Translations under genes and position numbers: made by a program
Part shown: in pieces, positions 16,452 through 27,030 of the stretch
Layout: each line of letters opens with the position of its first letter
How positions within the stretch are numbered: position 1 is the stretch's first letter
Assembly (NCBI RefSeq): GCF_023701945.1
Contig: NZ_JABAEF010000001.1
Coordinates: forward strand, 310,001-374,000
DNA length: 64,000 bases
Source of the DNA: Rhizobium sp. CG5
Lineage (GTDB): Bacteria > Pseudomonadota > Alphaproteobacteria > Rhizobiales > Rhizobiaceae
Direction of reading: 5' to 3'
The notes under the pieces: model-generated
What the model was told of the DNA's origin: nothing
Databases searched by the model: none
What the model saw: the letters and a program-made list of their open reading frames with translations, nothing else

Positions 16452-19382
16452 ATGCTCGAAAAGACCTATGATTCCGCCGCCGTCGAACCGAAGATTGCCA
16501 AGGCTTGGGACGAAGCCGACGCGTTTCGCGCCGGAGCCAATGCCAAGCCGGGCGCCGACACCTTCACGATCGTCATTCCGCCGCCGAACGTGACCGGTTC
16601 GCTGCACATGGGCCATGCGCTGAACAACACGCTGCAGGACATCATGGTGCGCTTCGAGCGCATGCGCGGCAAGGACGTGCTGTGGCAGCCGGGCATGGAC
16701 CATGCCGGCATCGCGACCCAGATGGTGGTCGAGCGCAAGCTGGCCGAAAACGGCCGGAACATCACCCGGCGCGACATGGGCCGAGAGGCCTTTATCGAGA
16801 AGGTCTGGGAGTGGAAGGACGAATCCGGCGGGTTGATCTTCAACCAGCTGAAACGTCTCGGCGCTTCCTGCGACTGGTCGCGCGAGCGCTTTACCATGGA
16901 CGAGGGCCTGTCCGAGGCGGTTCTCGAAGTGTTCGTTTCGCTCTACAAGGACGGCCTGATCTATCGCGGCAAGCGGCTGGTCAACTGGGATCCGAAATTC
17001 GAAACGGCAATTTCCGATCTCGAGGTCGAGAACAAGGAAGTTGAAGGCCATATGTGGCACTTCAAGTATCCGCTGGCCGGTGGCGAAACCTATACCTATA
17101 TCGAGAAGGATGCCGACGGAAACGTCGTGCTGCAGGAAGAGCGCAATTACATTTCCATCGCCACCACCCGTCCGGAAACCATGCTCGGCGACGGTGCCGT
17201 TGCCGTTCATCCGTCGGATGCGCGTTATGCCTCGATCGTCGGCAAGCTCTGCGAAATCCCGGTCGGGCCGAAGGAACATCGCCGCCTGATCCCGATCATC
17301 ACCGACGAATATCCCGATCCGACCTTCGGCTCCGGCGCGGTGAAGATCACCGGCGCCCATGATTTCAACGACTACCAGGTCGCCCGCCGCAACAATATTC
17401 CGCTGTACCGGCTGATGGACGGCCTGGCGCAGATGCGTTCGGACGGCGAGCCCTATGGCTTCTATGCGGCGCAGGCCCTGGAGATTGCCAGGTCGGGCCA
17501 TGTTCCGAACGAGGCCGAGGTCGATGCGATCAATCTGGTTCCCGATGACTATCGCGGTCTCGACCGGTATGCGGCGCGCAAGCTGATCGTCGATGCCATC
17601 AATGCCGAGGGCCTGGCGGTGACCGTCAAGGACGCCGAAGGCAACGACATTCCCTATGTCGAGAACAAGAAGATCATGCAGCCGTTCGGCGACCGCTCCG
17701 GCGTGGTCATCGAGCCGATGCTGACCGACCAGTGGTTTGCCGACGCCAAGACGCTGGCCCAGCCGGCCATCGCCTCGGTCAAGGAAGGCCGCACCAATTT
17801 CGTGCCGAAGAATTGGGAAAAGACCTATTTCGACTGGATGGAAAACATCGAGCCATGGTGCATTTCGCGCCAGCTGTGGTGGGGTCACCAGATTCCGGCC
17901 TGGTACGGCCCGGACGGTCAGGTCTTCGTCGAGAAGACCGAGGAGGAGGCATTGCATGCCGCCATCCAGCACTACATCTCCCATGAAGGTCCCTGGAAGG
18001 CCTGGGTCGAGGAAAAGCTTGAAAATTTCGAGCCGGGCGAAATCCTGACCCGCGACGAGGATGTGCTCGACACCTGGTTCTCGTCGGCGCTGTGGCCCTT
18101 CTCGACGCTCGGCTGGCCGGAACAGACGCCGGAACTGGCACGCTATTATCCGACCGATGTGCTGGTAACGGGTTTCGACATCATCTTCTTCTGGGTCGCC
18201 CGGATGATGATGATGGGCCTGCACTTCATGAAGGACGAGGAAGGCAATCCGGTCGAGCCCTTCAGCACGGTCTATGTGCATGCGCTGGTTCGCGACAAGA
18301 ACGGCCAGAAGATGTCGAAGTCGAAGGGCAATGTCATCGACCCGCTCGAACTGATCGACGAATATGGCGCCGACGCGCTGCGTTTCACGCTGGCGATCAT
18401 GGCGGCGCAGGGACGCGACGTGAAGCTCGACCCGGCCCGCATTGCCGGCTATCGCAATTTCGGCACCAAGCTGTGGAACGCAACGCGCTTTGCCGAGATG
18501 AACGGCGTCAAGAGCGATCCGCATTTCCTTCCCGAAGCAACGACGCTTGCCATTAATCGCTGGATCCTGACCGAACTGGCCCGCACCGAGCGCGACGTCA
18601 CCGAGGCGATCGAGAATTTCCGCTTCAACGATGCGGCAAGCGCGCTTTATCGTTTCGTGTGGAACCAGTTCTGCGACTGGTATCTGGAATTGCTCAAGCC
18701 CATTTTCATGGGCGAGGACGAGGTCGCGAAGACCGAGGCGCAGGCTTGTGCCGCCTATGTGCTGGAAGAGACCTACAAGCTGCTGCATCCCTTCATGCCC
18801 TTCATGACCGAAGAACTGTGGGCCCATACGGCGGATGCCGGAGCGGAGCGCGACCGGTTGCTGTGCCACGCCGATTGGCCGGCGCCTGATTTTGCCGACG
18901 ATATCGCCGCTGCCGATATCAACTGGCTGATCGAACTGGTGTCGGGTATTCGCTCCGTGCGCTCGGAGATGAATGTGCCGCCGGGTGCGATCGCGCCGCT
19001 GGTGGTGGTGGCGGCCAATGGCGTCACCCGCGAGCGGTTGCTGCGCCACGAGGTGTCGATCAAGCGGCTGGCGCGTGTGGAGAGCATCGCCCTTGCCAAC
19101 GAGGCGCCGCGCGGTGCCGCACAGGTGGTGATTGGCGAGGCGACGGCCTGCCTGCCGCTCGGCAGTCTGATCGACGTGGCGGCTGAGACGGCGCGGCTTG
19201 AAAAGGCGATTGCCAAGACCGATCAGGAGATGAGCCGCATCGGCTCCAAGCTTGGCAATGAAAAGTTCGTGGCCAATGCCAATCCCGACGTGGTGGCGGC
19301 CGAGCGCGAGCGTTACGCCGAACTTGAGGTGCAGAAAGCCTCGCTGCTCACGGCGCTGGCGCGGGTCAGCGAAGCGGGCTGA
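16452..19382 (+). CDS. valS: Valyl-tRNA synthetase
   Basis: The protein has 976 residues, a usual length for ValRS. It charges tRNA-Val. The class I signature appears as P-P-N-V-T-G-S-L-H-M-G-H (HMGH at 52-55), and the second signature K-M-S-K-S is at 620-624. The editing (CP1) domain lies between, the anticodon-binding helical domain follows, and a C-terminal coiled-coil arm (L-E-K-A-I-A-K-T-D-Q-E) closes the protein. The ATG at 16452 gives the conserved M-L-E-K-T-Y start; an in-frame ATG 15 bases earlier is less likely. It follows popZ after a terminator. Confidence 0.97.
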   Translation: MLEKTYDSAAVEPKIAKAWDEADAFRAGANAKPGADTFTIVIPPPNVTGSLHMGHALNNTLQDIMVRFERMRGKDVLWQPGMDHAGIATQMVVERKLAENGRNITRRDMGREAFIEKVWEWKDESGGLIFNQLKRLGASCDWSRERFTMDEGLSEAVLEVFVSLYKDGLIYRGKRLVNWDPKFETAISDLEVENKEVEGHMWHFKYPLAGGETYTYIEKDADGNVVLQEERNYISIATTRPETMLGDGAVAVHPSDARYASIVGKLCEIPVGPKEHRRLIPIITDEYPDPTFGSGAVKITGAHDFNDYQVARRNNIPLYRLMDGLAQMRSDGEPYGFYAAQALEIARSGHVPNEAEVDAINLVPDDYRGLDRYAARKLIVDAINAEGLAVTVKDAEGNDIPYVENKKIMQPFGDRSGVVIEPMLTDQWFADAKTLAQPAIASVKEGRTNFVPKNWEKTYFDWMENIEPWCISRQLWWGHQIPAWYGPDGQVFVEKTEEEALHAAIQHYISHEGPWKAWVEEKLENFEPGEILTRDEDVLDTWFSSALWPFSTLGWPEQTPELARYYPTDVLVTGFDIIFFWVARMMMMGLHFMKDEEGNPVEPFSTVYVHALVRDKNGQKMSKSKGNVIDPLELIDEYGADALRFTLAIMAAQGRDVKLDPARIAGYRNFGTKLWNATRFAEMNGVKSDPHFLPEATTLAINRWILTELARTERDVTEAIENFRFNDAASALYRFVWNQFCDWYLELLKPIFMGEDEVAKTEAQACAAYVLEETYKLLHPFMPFMTEELWAHTADAGAERDRLLCHADWPAPDFADDIAAADINWLIELVSGIRSVRSEMNVPPGAIAPLVVVAANGVTRERLLRHEVSIKRLARVESIALANEAPRGAAQVVIGEATACLPLGSLIDVAAETARLEKAIAKTDQEMSRIGSKLGNEKFVANANPDVVAAERERYAELEVQKASLLTALARVSEAG

Positions 19383-19392
19383 AACCTGAAGC

Positions 19393-19422
19393 AGGCGTGC
19401 GCCGACCGGGCGCATGCCTTTT
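19393..19422 (+). terminator. Intrinsic terminator after valS
   Basis: AGGCGTGCGCC pairs with GGCGCATGCCT around a GACCG loop, followed by TTTC. It lies 10 bases after the valS stop. Confidence 0.7.
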
Positions 19423-19871
19423 CAGCCGCACGCAACGCGTGCGCAAAATTATTCCTGAAAAATGGTGCGCCGCAAACCGCGGCAGCGGCCTCAAGCGCGG
19501 CGCAAGCGTCGCCAAAAAGTGTCATAACGCCAGCGTTTCCGAACTCACCGCGTGATTCGGCGGTCAATCACATCATAATCCCAGATTTTTGGCGGCATTT
19601 ATGCCCAAAATATGAATGTGTCGCACAAACGCTGTTGTGTGCCAAATTGGTTACATCAGTAGCAGCTTCGGGAATTAATTTCTAATATTTGGCGTCCGTT
19701 TCGATTGTGGCGGAATTTTGATCCAAATGAGGCCGGTAAAGCCGGTGCTGTCCGGCAGTTTACGTAAGTCAATGGACGAGTGTTGGAGGTCAGGCCCGGC
19801 AAAGCAATGATTGTTATTCCTGACGACATGACTAAACTCAAATCATCGACATGCCTGGAGTGGGGAGACAA
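19423..19871. other. Intergenic region before the FadL-type gene
   Basis: No convincing gene lies here. The second half (19560-19850) is clearly AT-richer than the genes around it, with TTGG/AATT-rich tracts, and probably carries the promoter and upstream control region of the porin gene. No defined operator can be assigned by eye. Confidence 0.4.
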
Positions 19872-21056
19872 ATGGCAAACACAATTATTAGAACAGGCTT
19901 ACTGAGCCTGATGGGCGCTTGTGCGGTGGTGACATCGGTTCAAGCGGGGGGATTCTCCAGAGGCGACGCCGACACCGATATCCTCTACGAAGATGGCACG
20001 GTCGTTCTTCGCGGCGGATATGTCTATGTCATGCCTGATCGAGGATATGACACGGTCAATGGCGCGTCTGGTACCGATGACGCATTCACCGACAACTACG
20101 GCATTCCGTCCTTTGCGGCGAAATTTCGGGTGTCGGAGAATTTCTCTTGCGCTGCGACTTACACGCAGCCGTTCGGTGCGGATTCGACCTATGGCGAGCA
20201 GGCTCAGGCCGCTGACCGAACTGCGGATATCGCCGCAGGTGGCATAACGGGCTTGTTGGGCGGCAATGCCGTCAAGGAAGCAAGCTTCGACACCGATGAA
20301 ATCGGCGGAACCTGCGACATCAGTTTCGCAGCCGGCAAGGGCAGGCTCCACTTGCTGGGCGGCGTATTCACGGAATCGTTCTCCTATACGGAGGTCAAGG
20401 ATTTCGGAACGTTGGAAATGGAAGATTCCAGCGCATTCGGATATCGCCTGGGTGCCGCTTACGATATTACCGAATATGCTCTTCGCGCCGAGATCATGTA
20501 TCGTTCGCAGATCGATCATGAGGCCTCCGGCACATTCACGTCCACTTCGACGCTTGCAGCGATCGGCATTCCAACGGGATCGGTCCTGGACGCGACCGGC
20601 TATGGCTCGCTGCCACAGTCTCTCGAACTCAACCTTCAGAGCGGCATCGCGCCCGGCTGGCTGGCCTTCGGTTCGGTCAAGTGGACAGACTGGAGTGTTC
20701 TCCAGACCCTGAACTATACCATCGACGGCCTTGGCGATCTGGAGAAGAACTTCTTCTGGCGTGACGGTTGGACGATCACCGGTGGTGTCGGACATACGTT
20801 CACGGATAAGGTTTCCGGCGCACTGAGCTTGACCTGGGACCGCGGTGTCGGGACCGGTGCGGATATCGTCACCGATACTTGGACGCTGGGTGCTGGAACA
20901 CAGATCAAGGCTGGGCCCGGCGTGCTGCGTTTGGGCGGCGCGGTCTCCTATCTGACCGAAGGAGAGCAGAGCGTCACAGATGGTGCTGACTTCGACGCGA
21001 CGGCCGACGCCGACTGGGCCTATGCTGTAAGCGCCTCCTACAAGATCTCATTCTGA
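19872..21056 (+). CDS. OmpP1/FadL-family outer-membrane transporter
   Basis: The protein has 394 residues from the ATG with TGGGGAGA upstream. A Sec signal peptide ends at about V-Q-A-G-G-F. The mature N terminus and the strand pattern (L-R-G-G-Y-V-Y-V, then F-A-A-K-F-R-V-S-E-N, W-L-A-F-G-S-V-K-W-T-D-W) match FadL-type barrels, and the protein ends in Y-K-I-S-F with the C-terminal aromatic needed for outer-membrane assembly. Members import hydrophobic compounds such as long-chain fatty acids; the substrate here is unknown. It stands alone with its own terminator. Confidence 0.88.
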   Translation: MANTIIRTGLLSLMGACAVVTSVQAGGFSRGDADTDILYEDGTVVLRGGYVYVMPDRGYDTVNGASGTDDAFTDNYGIPSFAAKFRVSENFSCAATYTQPFGADSTYGEQAQAADRTADIAAGGITGLLGGNAVKEASFDTDEIGGTCDISFAAGKGRLHLLGGVFTESFSYTEVKDFGTLEMEDSSAFGYRLGAAYDITEYALRAEIMYRSQIDHEASGTFTSTSTLAAIGIPTGSVLDATGYGSLPQSLELNLQSGIAPGWLAFGSVKWTDWSVLQTLNYTIDGLGDLEKNFFWRDGWTITGGVGHTFTDKVSGALSLTWDRGVGTGADIVTDTWTLGAGTQIKAGPGVLRLGGAVSYLTEGEQSVTDGADFDATADADWAYAVSASYKISF

Positions 21057-21124
21057 TCGCCGCAGGACCGCCATTGCTGACGCCCGGATTGTCCGAGTAA
21101 CGGCGAACATTATCAAGACGAGAG

Positions 21125-21145
21125 AGCCCGGCATGCCGGGCTTTC
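21125..21145 (+). terminator. Intrinsic terminator after the FadL-type gene
   Basis: An 18-base perfect palindrome with arms AGCCCGGCA and TGCCGGGCT is followed by TTCT. Confidence 0.75.
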
Positions 21146-21614
21146 TGCTGTGCGGATTTGGCGAACACTCCTGTTCTTGTGATTAAATTGCAACACTTGC
21201 TCTATCGTCGCTGACCCGTCCCGGTTGGGCCCGATTTGTCCATTTCCCGCCACAAACGAAGCGCAGCGATGAGGTCGGAAATGGCGAGAGACCGGGGTTT
21301 TGCAGTGTATCTGAGTAAAGTTGGGGCGCGTTCGCGGGTAATACATCCAAAGATTCAAGGAATTCCGGGCTGGGACGCCACGTCGCGAACCAGTACGGGC
21401 AAGCTTGCGCAGGCAAGGGATGTGCAGTCGCAGTGTTGCCTGAAAGACTCGCTATGTTTCTAGACATGGCGATCGCGTTCGGTGGCGCTGTTTTTGGGCG
21501 TGAACGCGGTGTTCATGAGTCTTCATGTATCGCTTTTAAGACTGTGGAAATGCGTGCATTTCAAACTGGGATCTCTTCGTAATGTTTGCGGCAAACTGGA
21601 AGACAAACGGAAAC
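21146..21614. other. Intergenic region upstream of exoR
   Basis: Short open frames on both strands have no recognisable product or ribosome-binding site. The region most likely holds the exoR promoter and leader. I see no clear hairpin or riboswitch. Confidence 0.4.
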
Positions 21615-22409
21615 ATGGTGAAATCTGACTGGAAGCTGCCGGCCATGCTGTTGTGCTCCGCGGTTCTGTCCGTGTTGAGCAATACCGCCGCCCATGCCTT
21701 CGATATCAATGCCGGCGTCAGCCGTGAATCCGGTCCCTTCGATCTCTTCAAGTTCGGCTTCAACGCCCACAAGAAGGGTCAGAAGGAGGAGGCCGTCGAA
21801 GCTTATCGTTATGCTGCCGAGAAGGGCCATACCGGCTCGCGCTGGGCGCTTGCCAATATGTATGCCGATGGCGACGGCGTGGTGCAGAACGATTTCGAGG
21901 CCTTCAAGATCTATTCGGAAATCGCCAGCCAGGGCGTCGAGCCGGGTTCGGAAGATACGGTCTATTTCGTCAATGCGCTGCTGTCGCTGGCCCATTACTA
22001 CCACCAGGGCATTCCCGGCAGCCCGGTCGGCGTCGACCTGGCCCAGGCCCGCCAGCTTTATTTCCAGGCTGCGTCGACCTTCGGTTTCGCCGAAGCGCAG
22101 TTCCAGCTGGCGCGGATGATCCTGGCCGGCGAGGGCGGCAAGGCCAATGTGCAGCAGGCCAAGAAATGGCTGAACCTGGCGCGCAAGAGCGGCCATGCGG
22201 GTGCCATGGCGGTGTTCGGCAATGTGCTGTTCCAGGAGGGCCAGGCGGTGCGTGGTCTGGCCTTCATGACGGCTGCCATCGACAAATGCAGCCCGAAGGA
22301 TTGCCTGTGGATCCAGGACATGCAGGAGCGGGCATTTTCGCTCGCCGACGAACAGGACCGCCGCGTGGCGGTGGCCCTGGCGCCGCAGATCTTCACCGAA
22401 GTCGAATAA
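21615..22409 (+). CDS. exoR: ExoR, periplasmic negative regulator of exopolysaccharide synthesis
   Basis: The protein has 264 residues. It closely matches rhizobial ExoR as I remember it: the signal peptide S-D-W-K-L-P-A-M-L-L-C-S-A-V-L ends N-T-A-A-H-A, then F-D-I-N-A-G-V-S begins the mature chain. Sel1-type helical repeats follow (A-A-E-K-G-H-T-G-S-R-W-A-L-A-N-M-Y and A-R-K-S-G-H-A-G-A-M). In Sinorhizobium and Agrobacterium, mature ExoR binds the ExoS/ChvG sensor in the periplasm and holds it inactive, controlling succinoglycan, motility and acid response. The start at 21615 gives the conserved N terminus; an ATG 33 bases upstream is less likely. Confidence 0.93.
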   Translation: MVKSDWKLPAMLLCSAVLSVLSNTAAHAFDINAGVSRESGPFDLFKFGFNAHKKGQKEEAVEAYRYAAEKGHTGSRWALANMYADGDGVVQNDFEAFKIYSEIASQGVEPGSEDTVYFVNALLSLAHYYHQGIPGSPVGVDLAQARQLYFQAASTFGFAEAQFQLARMILAGEGGKANVQQAKKWLNLARKSGHAGAMAVFGNVLFQEGQAVRGLAFMTAAIDKCSPKDCLWIQDMQERAFSLADEQDRRVAVALAPQIFTEVE

Positions 22410-22440
22410 ACCCCGGCGCCCCTCGGGCCGCCGGTTTCAA
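22408..22440. terminator. Possible bidirectional terminator between exoR and xth
   Basis: AAACC-GGCG (with a CC bulge) at 22408-22418 pairs with CGCCGGTTT at 22429-22437 between two convergent genes. Confidence 0.45.
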
Positions 22441-22467
22441 CATCATTTCGCTGTTTTCGCGGGCCTC

Positions 22468-23259
22468 TCAGGCCGCAAAATCGAAATGGGCCGTGACCGG
22501 AACATGGTCCGACGGCTTTTCCCAGCTGCGCACATGCTTTTCGATCTGCGCTGATTGCAGCCGGTCTGCGGCCTCCGGCGACAGCATCAAATGGTCGATG
22601 CGGATGCCGTTGTTCTTCTGCCAGGCGCCGGCCTGATAATCCCAGAACGAATAGAGCGGAACGGTGTCGCAGGTGGCGCGCACTGCGTCGGTCAGTCCTA
22701 GGCTTTCCAGGCGCTGGAAGGCCTGACGGGTGGCCGGCAGAAACAGCGCATCGCCGGCCCAGACCGCTGGGTCGTGGCAGTCGTGCGGCTGGGGAATGAC
22801 GTTATAATCGCCCGCCAGGATGAAGGGTTCTTCCAGCGCCAGCCGACCTTCCGCAAACCGTTGCAGTCGCTCCATCCAGGCCAGCTTGTAGGGGTATTTC
22901 ACCGGATCATCGGGTGGGTTGCCGTTCGGCAGGTAGAGCGAGCAGACGCGCAAGACGCCGCCTTGTACGGAAAACACACCCTCGATGAAACGCGCCTGTT
23001 CGTCGAGATCGTCGCCGGGCAGGCCGCGGTTGATCTCGTCAGGCCGGATCTTCGACAGCAGGGCGACCCCGTTGAAGCCTTTCTGGCCATGGGTTTCGAC
23101 GTGATAGCCGAGCGCCTCGATCTCGGCCCGCGGGAATCCCTCATCGACGGATTTGATTTCCTGGAGGCAGGCGATGTCGGGAGCGGAGCTTTCCAGCCAT
23201 TGGCACAGATTGGCGATGCGCGCTTTAACGCCGTTGATGTTCCAGGTGGCAATCTTCAT
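22468..23259 (-). CDS. xth: Exodeoxyribonuclease III
   Basis: The protein has 263 residues and belongs to the Mg-dependent exonuclease-endonuclease-phosphatase fold. The expected active-site strands are visible: M-K-I-A-T-W-N-I-N-G-V (Asn), L-Q-E-I-K (Glu), the L-P-N-G loop, G-D-Y-N-V (Asp/Asn), the R-I-D-H strand and the final S-D-H-V-P (Asp-His). It removes 3' blocks and cuts at AP sites in base-excision repair. The start at 23259 gives the family's M-K-I-A-T-W-N terminus. It converges with exoR. Confidence 0.95.
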   Translation of the reverse strand: MKIATWNINGVKARIANLCQWLESSAPDIACLQEIKSVDEGFPRAEIEALGYHVETHGQKGFNGVALLSKIRPDEINRGLPGDDLDEQARFIEGVFSVQGGVLRVCSLYLPNGNPPDDPVKYPYKLAWMERLQRFAEGRLALEEPFILAGDYNVIPQPHDCHDPAVWAGDALFLPATRQAFQRLESLGLTDAVRATCDTVPLYSFWDYQAGAWQKNNGIRIDHLMLSPEAADRLQSAQIEKHVRSWEKPSDHVPVTAHFDFAA

Positions 23260-23405
23260 GTCTCGACCCTTTTCAGGCAAGCTTCGCTAGGCCGTCATCG
23301 GACGGCCGGTGTCGCGACAATAGGGGTTTGCCGCCGCTTCGCCAACGGTACACCGCGCTTTTGCACGATTGATATCGAAGCCTTATGAAGGCGGGTGAGC
23401 CTGGA

Positions 23406-23738
23406 TCAAACCGAGAAGCTGGTGCCGCAGCCGCAACTGGCGACGGCGTTGGGGTTCTTGATCTGAAAGGACTGGCCGAGCAGGTTGTCGACGAAGTCGA
23501 TTTCCGAGCCTGCCATGTAGATCAGGGACACCGGATCGATCAAAAGCTTGGCGCCATTGCGCTCGATCACCAGGTCGCCATCCTGTGGTGCGCCGTCCAG
23601 ATCGAACTTGTAGGAAAAGCCCGAACAGCCTCCGCCTTCGACCGAGACGCGCAGGGCGCTTTTTTCGCTTTCAGCAGCGACGATCGCGGCGATCCGCTTG
23701 GCGGCGGCGTCCGATACCGTTACGTTTACATCCGTCAT
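23406..23738 (-). CDS. erpA: Iron-sulfur cluster insertion protein ErpA / A-type carrier
   Basis: The protein has 110 residues, a normal HesB/IscA length. The three conserved cysteines are present: one in G-G-G-C-S-G-F and two in the C-terminal S-C-G-C-G-T-S-F. The start at 23738 has AGGAGG seven bases upstream on the minus strand. It carries Fe-S clusters to apoproteins. It is divergent from dgt, about 185 bases away, an arrangement common in alphaproteobacteria. Confidence 0.93.
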   Translation of the reverse strand: MTDVNVTVSDAAAKRIAAIVAAESEKSALRVSVEGGGCSGFSYKFDLDGAPQDGDLVIERNGAKLLIDPVSLIYMAGSEIDFVDNLLGQSFQIKNPNAVASCGCGTSFSV

Positions 23739-23924
23739 TTTGCCTCCTGTCGGGTTCAAGGCCCGCAGAAAAAGAGATGCCGCAGCAGGGGAATCAAGCT
23801 CCGGTCAAGACGCGTTGCCATATTGATACTATATAGTGGGCAAAGCGTGCCGACGCTTGCAGCGGTTCGTCTATAGGTATGAATGCGCGACGGCGGCGTC
23901 AATGGGCAGATAGCAGGACAGGCA

Positions 23925-25142
23925 ATGACGATTGATAAAAATGCACTCGGTTTCGGTTTCGGCCAGCGCGCCATCTATGCGGCCGATCCCTGGACGACGC
24001 GCGGCCGACTGTTTCCCGAACCGTCCAGCCCGACCCGCTCCGATTTCCAGCGCGACCGCGACCGCATCGTCCATACCACGGCCTTCCGGCGGCTGAAGCA
24101 CAAGACGCAGGTGTTCATCGGGCCGGATGGCGACCATTATCGCACACGCCTGACCCATACGATCGAGGTGGCGCAGATTGCGCGCGCGCTGGCGCGCGCC
24201 TTCAAGATCGATGAGGACCTGGCCGAAGGCGTGGCGCTGGTCCACGATTTCGGCCATACGCCGTTCGGCCATACCGGCGAGGATGCGCTCGACGAGATGC
24301 TGAAGCCCTTTGGCGGCTTCGATCACAACGCCCAGTCGCTGCGGATCGTCACCAAGCTTGAGCGGCGCTATGCCGAATTCGATGGCCTCAATCTGACCTG
24401 GGAGACGCTGGAGGGGCTGGTCAAGCACAATGGGCCGCTGCTGACCAAGACGGGCGAGGGGGCGCGCGGCCCGGTGCCTCTGCCGATCCTCGACTATTGT
24501 GCGGTTCACGATCTGGAGCTTTCCAGTTTTGCCAGCCTTGAGGCCCAGGCGGCGGCGGTGGCCGACGATATCGCCTATAATACCCATGACATCGACGATG
24601 GCCTGCGCTCGGGCTATCTCAGCTTCGAGATGCTGGAGGACGTGCCGTTTCTGGCGGGGCTGATGGCCGAAGTGCGCGACCGGTATCCGGGTCTGGAGGA
24701 TGACCGCTTTACCCATGAAATGATGCGCCGGCAGATCACTCGCATGGTCGAGGACGTCATTTCGGTGGCGCAGGACCGCCTCAAAGCCGTCAAGCCGCTT
24801 TGCGCCCAGGATATCCGCGATGCCGGCCAGACGATCGTCACGTTTTCGCCCGAGATGGCCGAAACCGACCGGCAGATCAAGAAACTGCTGTTCAGCCGCA
24901 TCTATCGCCATCCCGATATCATGCGGATTCGGGCCGGCGCGGCGCAGATCGTCTGCGACCTGTTTCATGCCTATATGGCCGATCCCGAACTGATGCAGAG
25001 CCACTACTGGGTCAAGCACATTGCCGGACTGGAGACCCCCGCCAAGGCCCGCCATGTCGGGGATTACCTGGCCGGCATGACGGACACGTATGCCGTGAAT
25101 ACCCACAGGCGTTTGTTTGACCAGACTCCCGATTTGCGATAG
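23925..25142 (+). CDS. dgt: Deoxyguanosinetriphosphate triphosphohydrolase-like protein
   Basis: The protein has 405 residues from the ATG that gives [11 protein letters not shown]. It is an HD-domain hydrolase: R-L-T-H-T-I-E-V supplies a His, and [12 protein letters not shown] is the HD motif. It hydrolyses dNTPs to nucleosides and triphosphate, affecting nucleotide pools. Substrate preference (dGTP or other) cannot be read from sequence. argS follows 63 bases downstream on the same strand. Confidence 0.92.
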   Translation: MTIDKNALGFGFGQRAIYAADPWTTRGRLFPEPSSPTRSDFQRDRDRIVHTTAFRRLKHKTQVFIGPDGDHYRTRLTHTIEVAQIARALARAFKIDEDLAEGVALVHDFGHTPFGHTGEDALDEMLKPFGGFDHNAQSLRIVTKLERRYAEFDGLNLTWETLEGLVKHNGPLLTKTGEGARGPVPLPILDYCAVHDLELSSFASLEAQAAAVADDIAYNTHDIDDGLRSGYLSFEMLEDVPFLAGLMAEVRDRYPGLEDDRFTHEMMRRQITRMVEDVISVAQDRLKAVKPLCAQDIRDAGQTIVTFSPEMAETDRQIKKLLFSRIYRHPDIMRIRAGAAQIVCDLFHAYMADPELMQSHYWVKHIAGLETPAKARHVGDYLAGMTDTYAVNTHRRLFDQTPDLR

Positions 25143-25205
25143 GCAGCGGCAACGAAGCGAGGCGTCAGGCGCCGTCGCTCGGATCAGCGCGCGTGGAACA
25201 ACGAT

Positions 25206-26963
25206 ATGAATCTGTTTGCCGATTTCGAACATCGAATCAAGAATGCTCTTGAACATATTGATATCGTGAAAGAACGACGGTCAGAGATCAGCTTCGACCG
25301 GATCGTCGTCGAGCCGCCGCGCGATTCCAGCCATGGCGACGCTGCTACCAATGCGGCGATGGTGCTGGCCAAGCCGCTGGGCACCAATCCGCGGGCGCTG
25401 GCCGAGATCATCGGCGAAAAGCTCAAGGAAGATCCTGACGTTGCCGAGGTTTCGGTGGCGGGTCCCGGCTTCATCAATATCCGCCTGTCGACCGCCTACT
25501 GGCAGCGGCTGCTGGCCTCGATGATCCTGGCGGGGACCGATTACGGACGCTCGACGCTCGGCAAGGGCCGCAAGGTCAATGTCGAATATGTCTCGGCAAA
25601 CCCGACCGGCCCGATGCATGTCGGCCATTGCCGGGGTGCTGTCGTTGGCGATACGCTGGCCAATCTGATGGCCTTTTCGGGCTATGACGTCACCAAGGAA
25701 TATTACATCAACGATGCCGGCGCGCAGATTGACGTGCTGGCCCGGTCGGTATTCCTGCGCTACCGCGAAGCGCTGGGCGAGACGATCGGCGAAATCCCGG
25801 CCGGCCTCTATCCCGGCGATTATCTCGTGGCGATCGGCGGGACGCTGGCGGAAGAATATGGCACGAGGCTGCGCGGCATGCCGGAAGAGCAGTGGATGGA
25901 GATCGTCAAGGATCGCGCCATCGCCGCCATGATGGTGATGATCCGCGAGGATCTGGCCATGCTCAATGTGCACCATGACGTGTTCTTCTCGGAGCGCACG
26001 CTGCACGCCAATGGCGCCGCACCGATCCGCACGGCGATCAACGACCTGACCTTCAAGGGCCATGTCTATCGCGGCACCCTGCCGCCGCCGAAGGGGCAAT
26101 TGCCGGAAGATTGGGAAGACCGCGAGCAGACCCTGTTCCGCTCGACCGAGGTGGGGGATGATATCGATCGCCCGTTGATCAAGTCGGATGGCAGCTATAC
26201 CTATTTTGCGGCGGACGTTGCCTATTTCAAGGACAAGTACGACCGCGGCTTCAGCGAGATGATCTATGTGCTGGGCGCCGACCATGGCGGCTACGTCAAG
26301 CGGCTGGAGGCCGTGGCGCGGGCTGTGTCGGAAGGCAAATCCAAGCTGACGGTGCTGCTCTGCCAGTTGGTGAAGCTCTATCGCAATGGCGAACCGGTGA
26401 AGATGTCGAAGCGCTCTGGCGATTTCGTCACGCTGCGCGAGGTCGTTGAAGAGGTCGGGCGGGATTCCGTCCGCTTCATGATGATCTATCGCAAGAGTTC
26501 GGAGCCGCTCGACTTCGACTTTGCCAAGGTGACGGAACAGTCGAAAGACAATCCGGTCTTTTACGTGCAATATGCCCATGCGCGCTGCATGTCGGTGTTG
26601 CGGCAGGCGCGTGAAGCGTTCGGCGATTTCGATCCGCAGCCGTCAGAGCTGGCGGCGGCCGTCGGCGAGATCCTCGACCCGGCCGAGATCCAGCTGGTCG
26701 CCAAAGTGGCAGAATACCCGCGCATTATCGATGCTGCCGCCCAGTCACAGGAGCCGCATCGGGTTGCTTTTTACCTCTATGATCTGGCAAGTTCGTTCCA
26801 TGCCCATTGGAATAAAGGTAAAGATCATCCGGAATTACGATTTGTTAACGATAAAAACCGACAATTGAGCATTGCCAGACTTGGACTGGTGCATGCTGTC
26901 GCCTCCGTATTGAAGTCCGGGCTGTCCATAACAGGCACGGACGCTCCGCTGGAGATGCGATAG
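25206..26963 (+). CDS. argS: Arginyl-tRNA synthetase
   Basis: The protein has 585 residues. It has the N-terminal Add-1 domain, the class I motif [10 protein letters not shown] (residues about 132-141), a K-M-S-K-R-S-G-D loop, and a C-terminal DALR anticodon-binding domain that ends D-A-P-L-E-M-R. It charges tRNA-Arg and needs the tRNA for activation. It is followed 67 bases later by the SPOR gene, as in other rhizobia. Confidence 0.97.
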   Translation: MNLFADFEHRIKNALEHIDIVKERRSEISFDRIVVEPPRDSSHGDAATNAAMVLAKPLGTNPRALAEIIGEKLKEDPDVAEVSVAGPGFINIRLSTAYWQRLLASMILAGTDYGRSTLGKGRKVNVEYVSANPTGPMHVGHCRGAVVGDTLANLMAFSGYDVTKEYYINDAGAQIDVLARSVFLRYREALGETIGEIPAGLYPGDYLVAIGGTLAEEYGTRLRGMPEEQWMEIVKDRAIAAMMVMIREDLAMLNVHHDVFFSERTLHANGAAPIRTAINDLTFKGHVYRGTLPPPKGQLPEDWEDREQTLFRSTEVGDDIDRPLIKSDGSYTYFAADVAYFKDKYDRGFSEMIYVLGADHGGYVKRLEAVARAVSEGKSKLTVLLCQLVKLYRNGEPVKMSKRSGDFVTLREVVEEVGRDSVRFMMIYRKSSEPLDFDFAKVTEQSKDNPVFYVQYAHARCMSVLRQAREAFGDFDPQPSELAAAVGEILDPAEIQLVAKVAEYPRIIDAAAQSQEPHRVAFYLYDLASSFHAHWNKGKDHPELRFVNDKNRQLSIARLGLVHAVASVLKSGLSITGTDAPLEMR

Positions 26964-27030
26964 TACTGTCACCATTTCCCCACATTGCGCTGGCATGCGT
27001 CTTGTTGCGTAAGTGAGTGGAATCCAAGTG

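Noticed and set aside
15435..19415. A 1326-codon open frame on the minus strand
   Set aside because: It is the antisense of popZ and valS, whose motifs and ribosome-binding context are unmistakable. Long antisense frames arise from GC-rich third positions. The product has no recognisable domain.
21183..21467. Overlapping short frames upstream of exoR as possible genes
   Set aside because: They occur on both strands with no ribosome-binding sites, no family features and no codon-usage match to neighbours.
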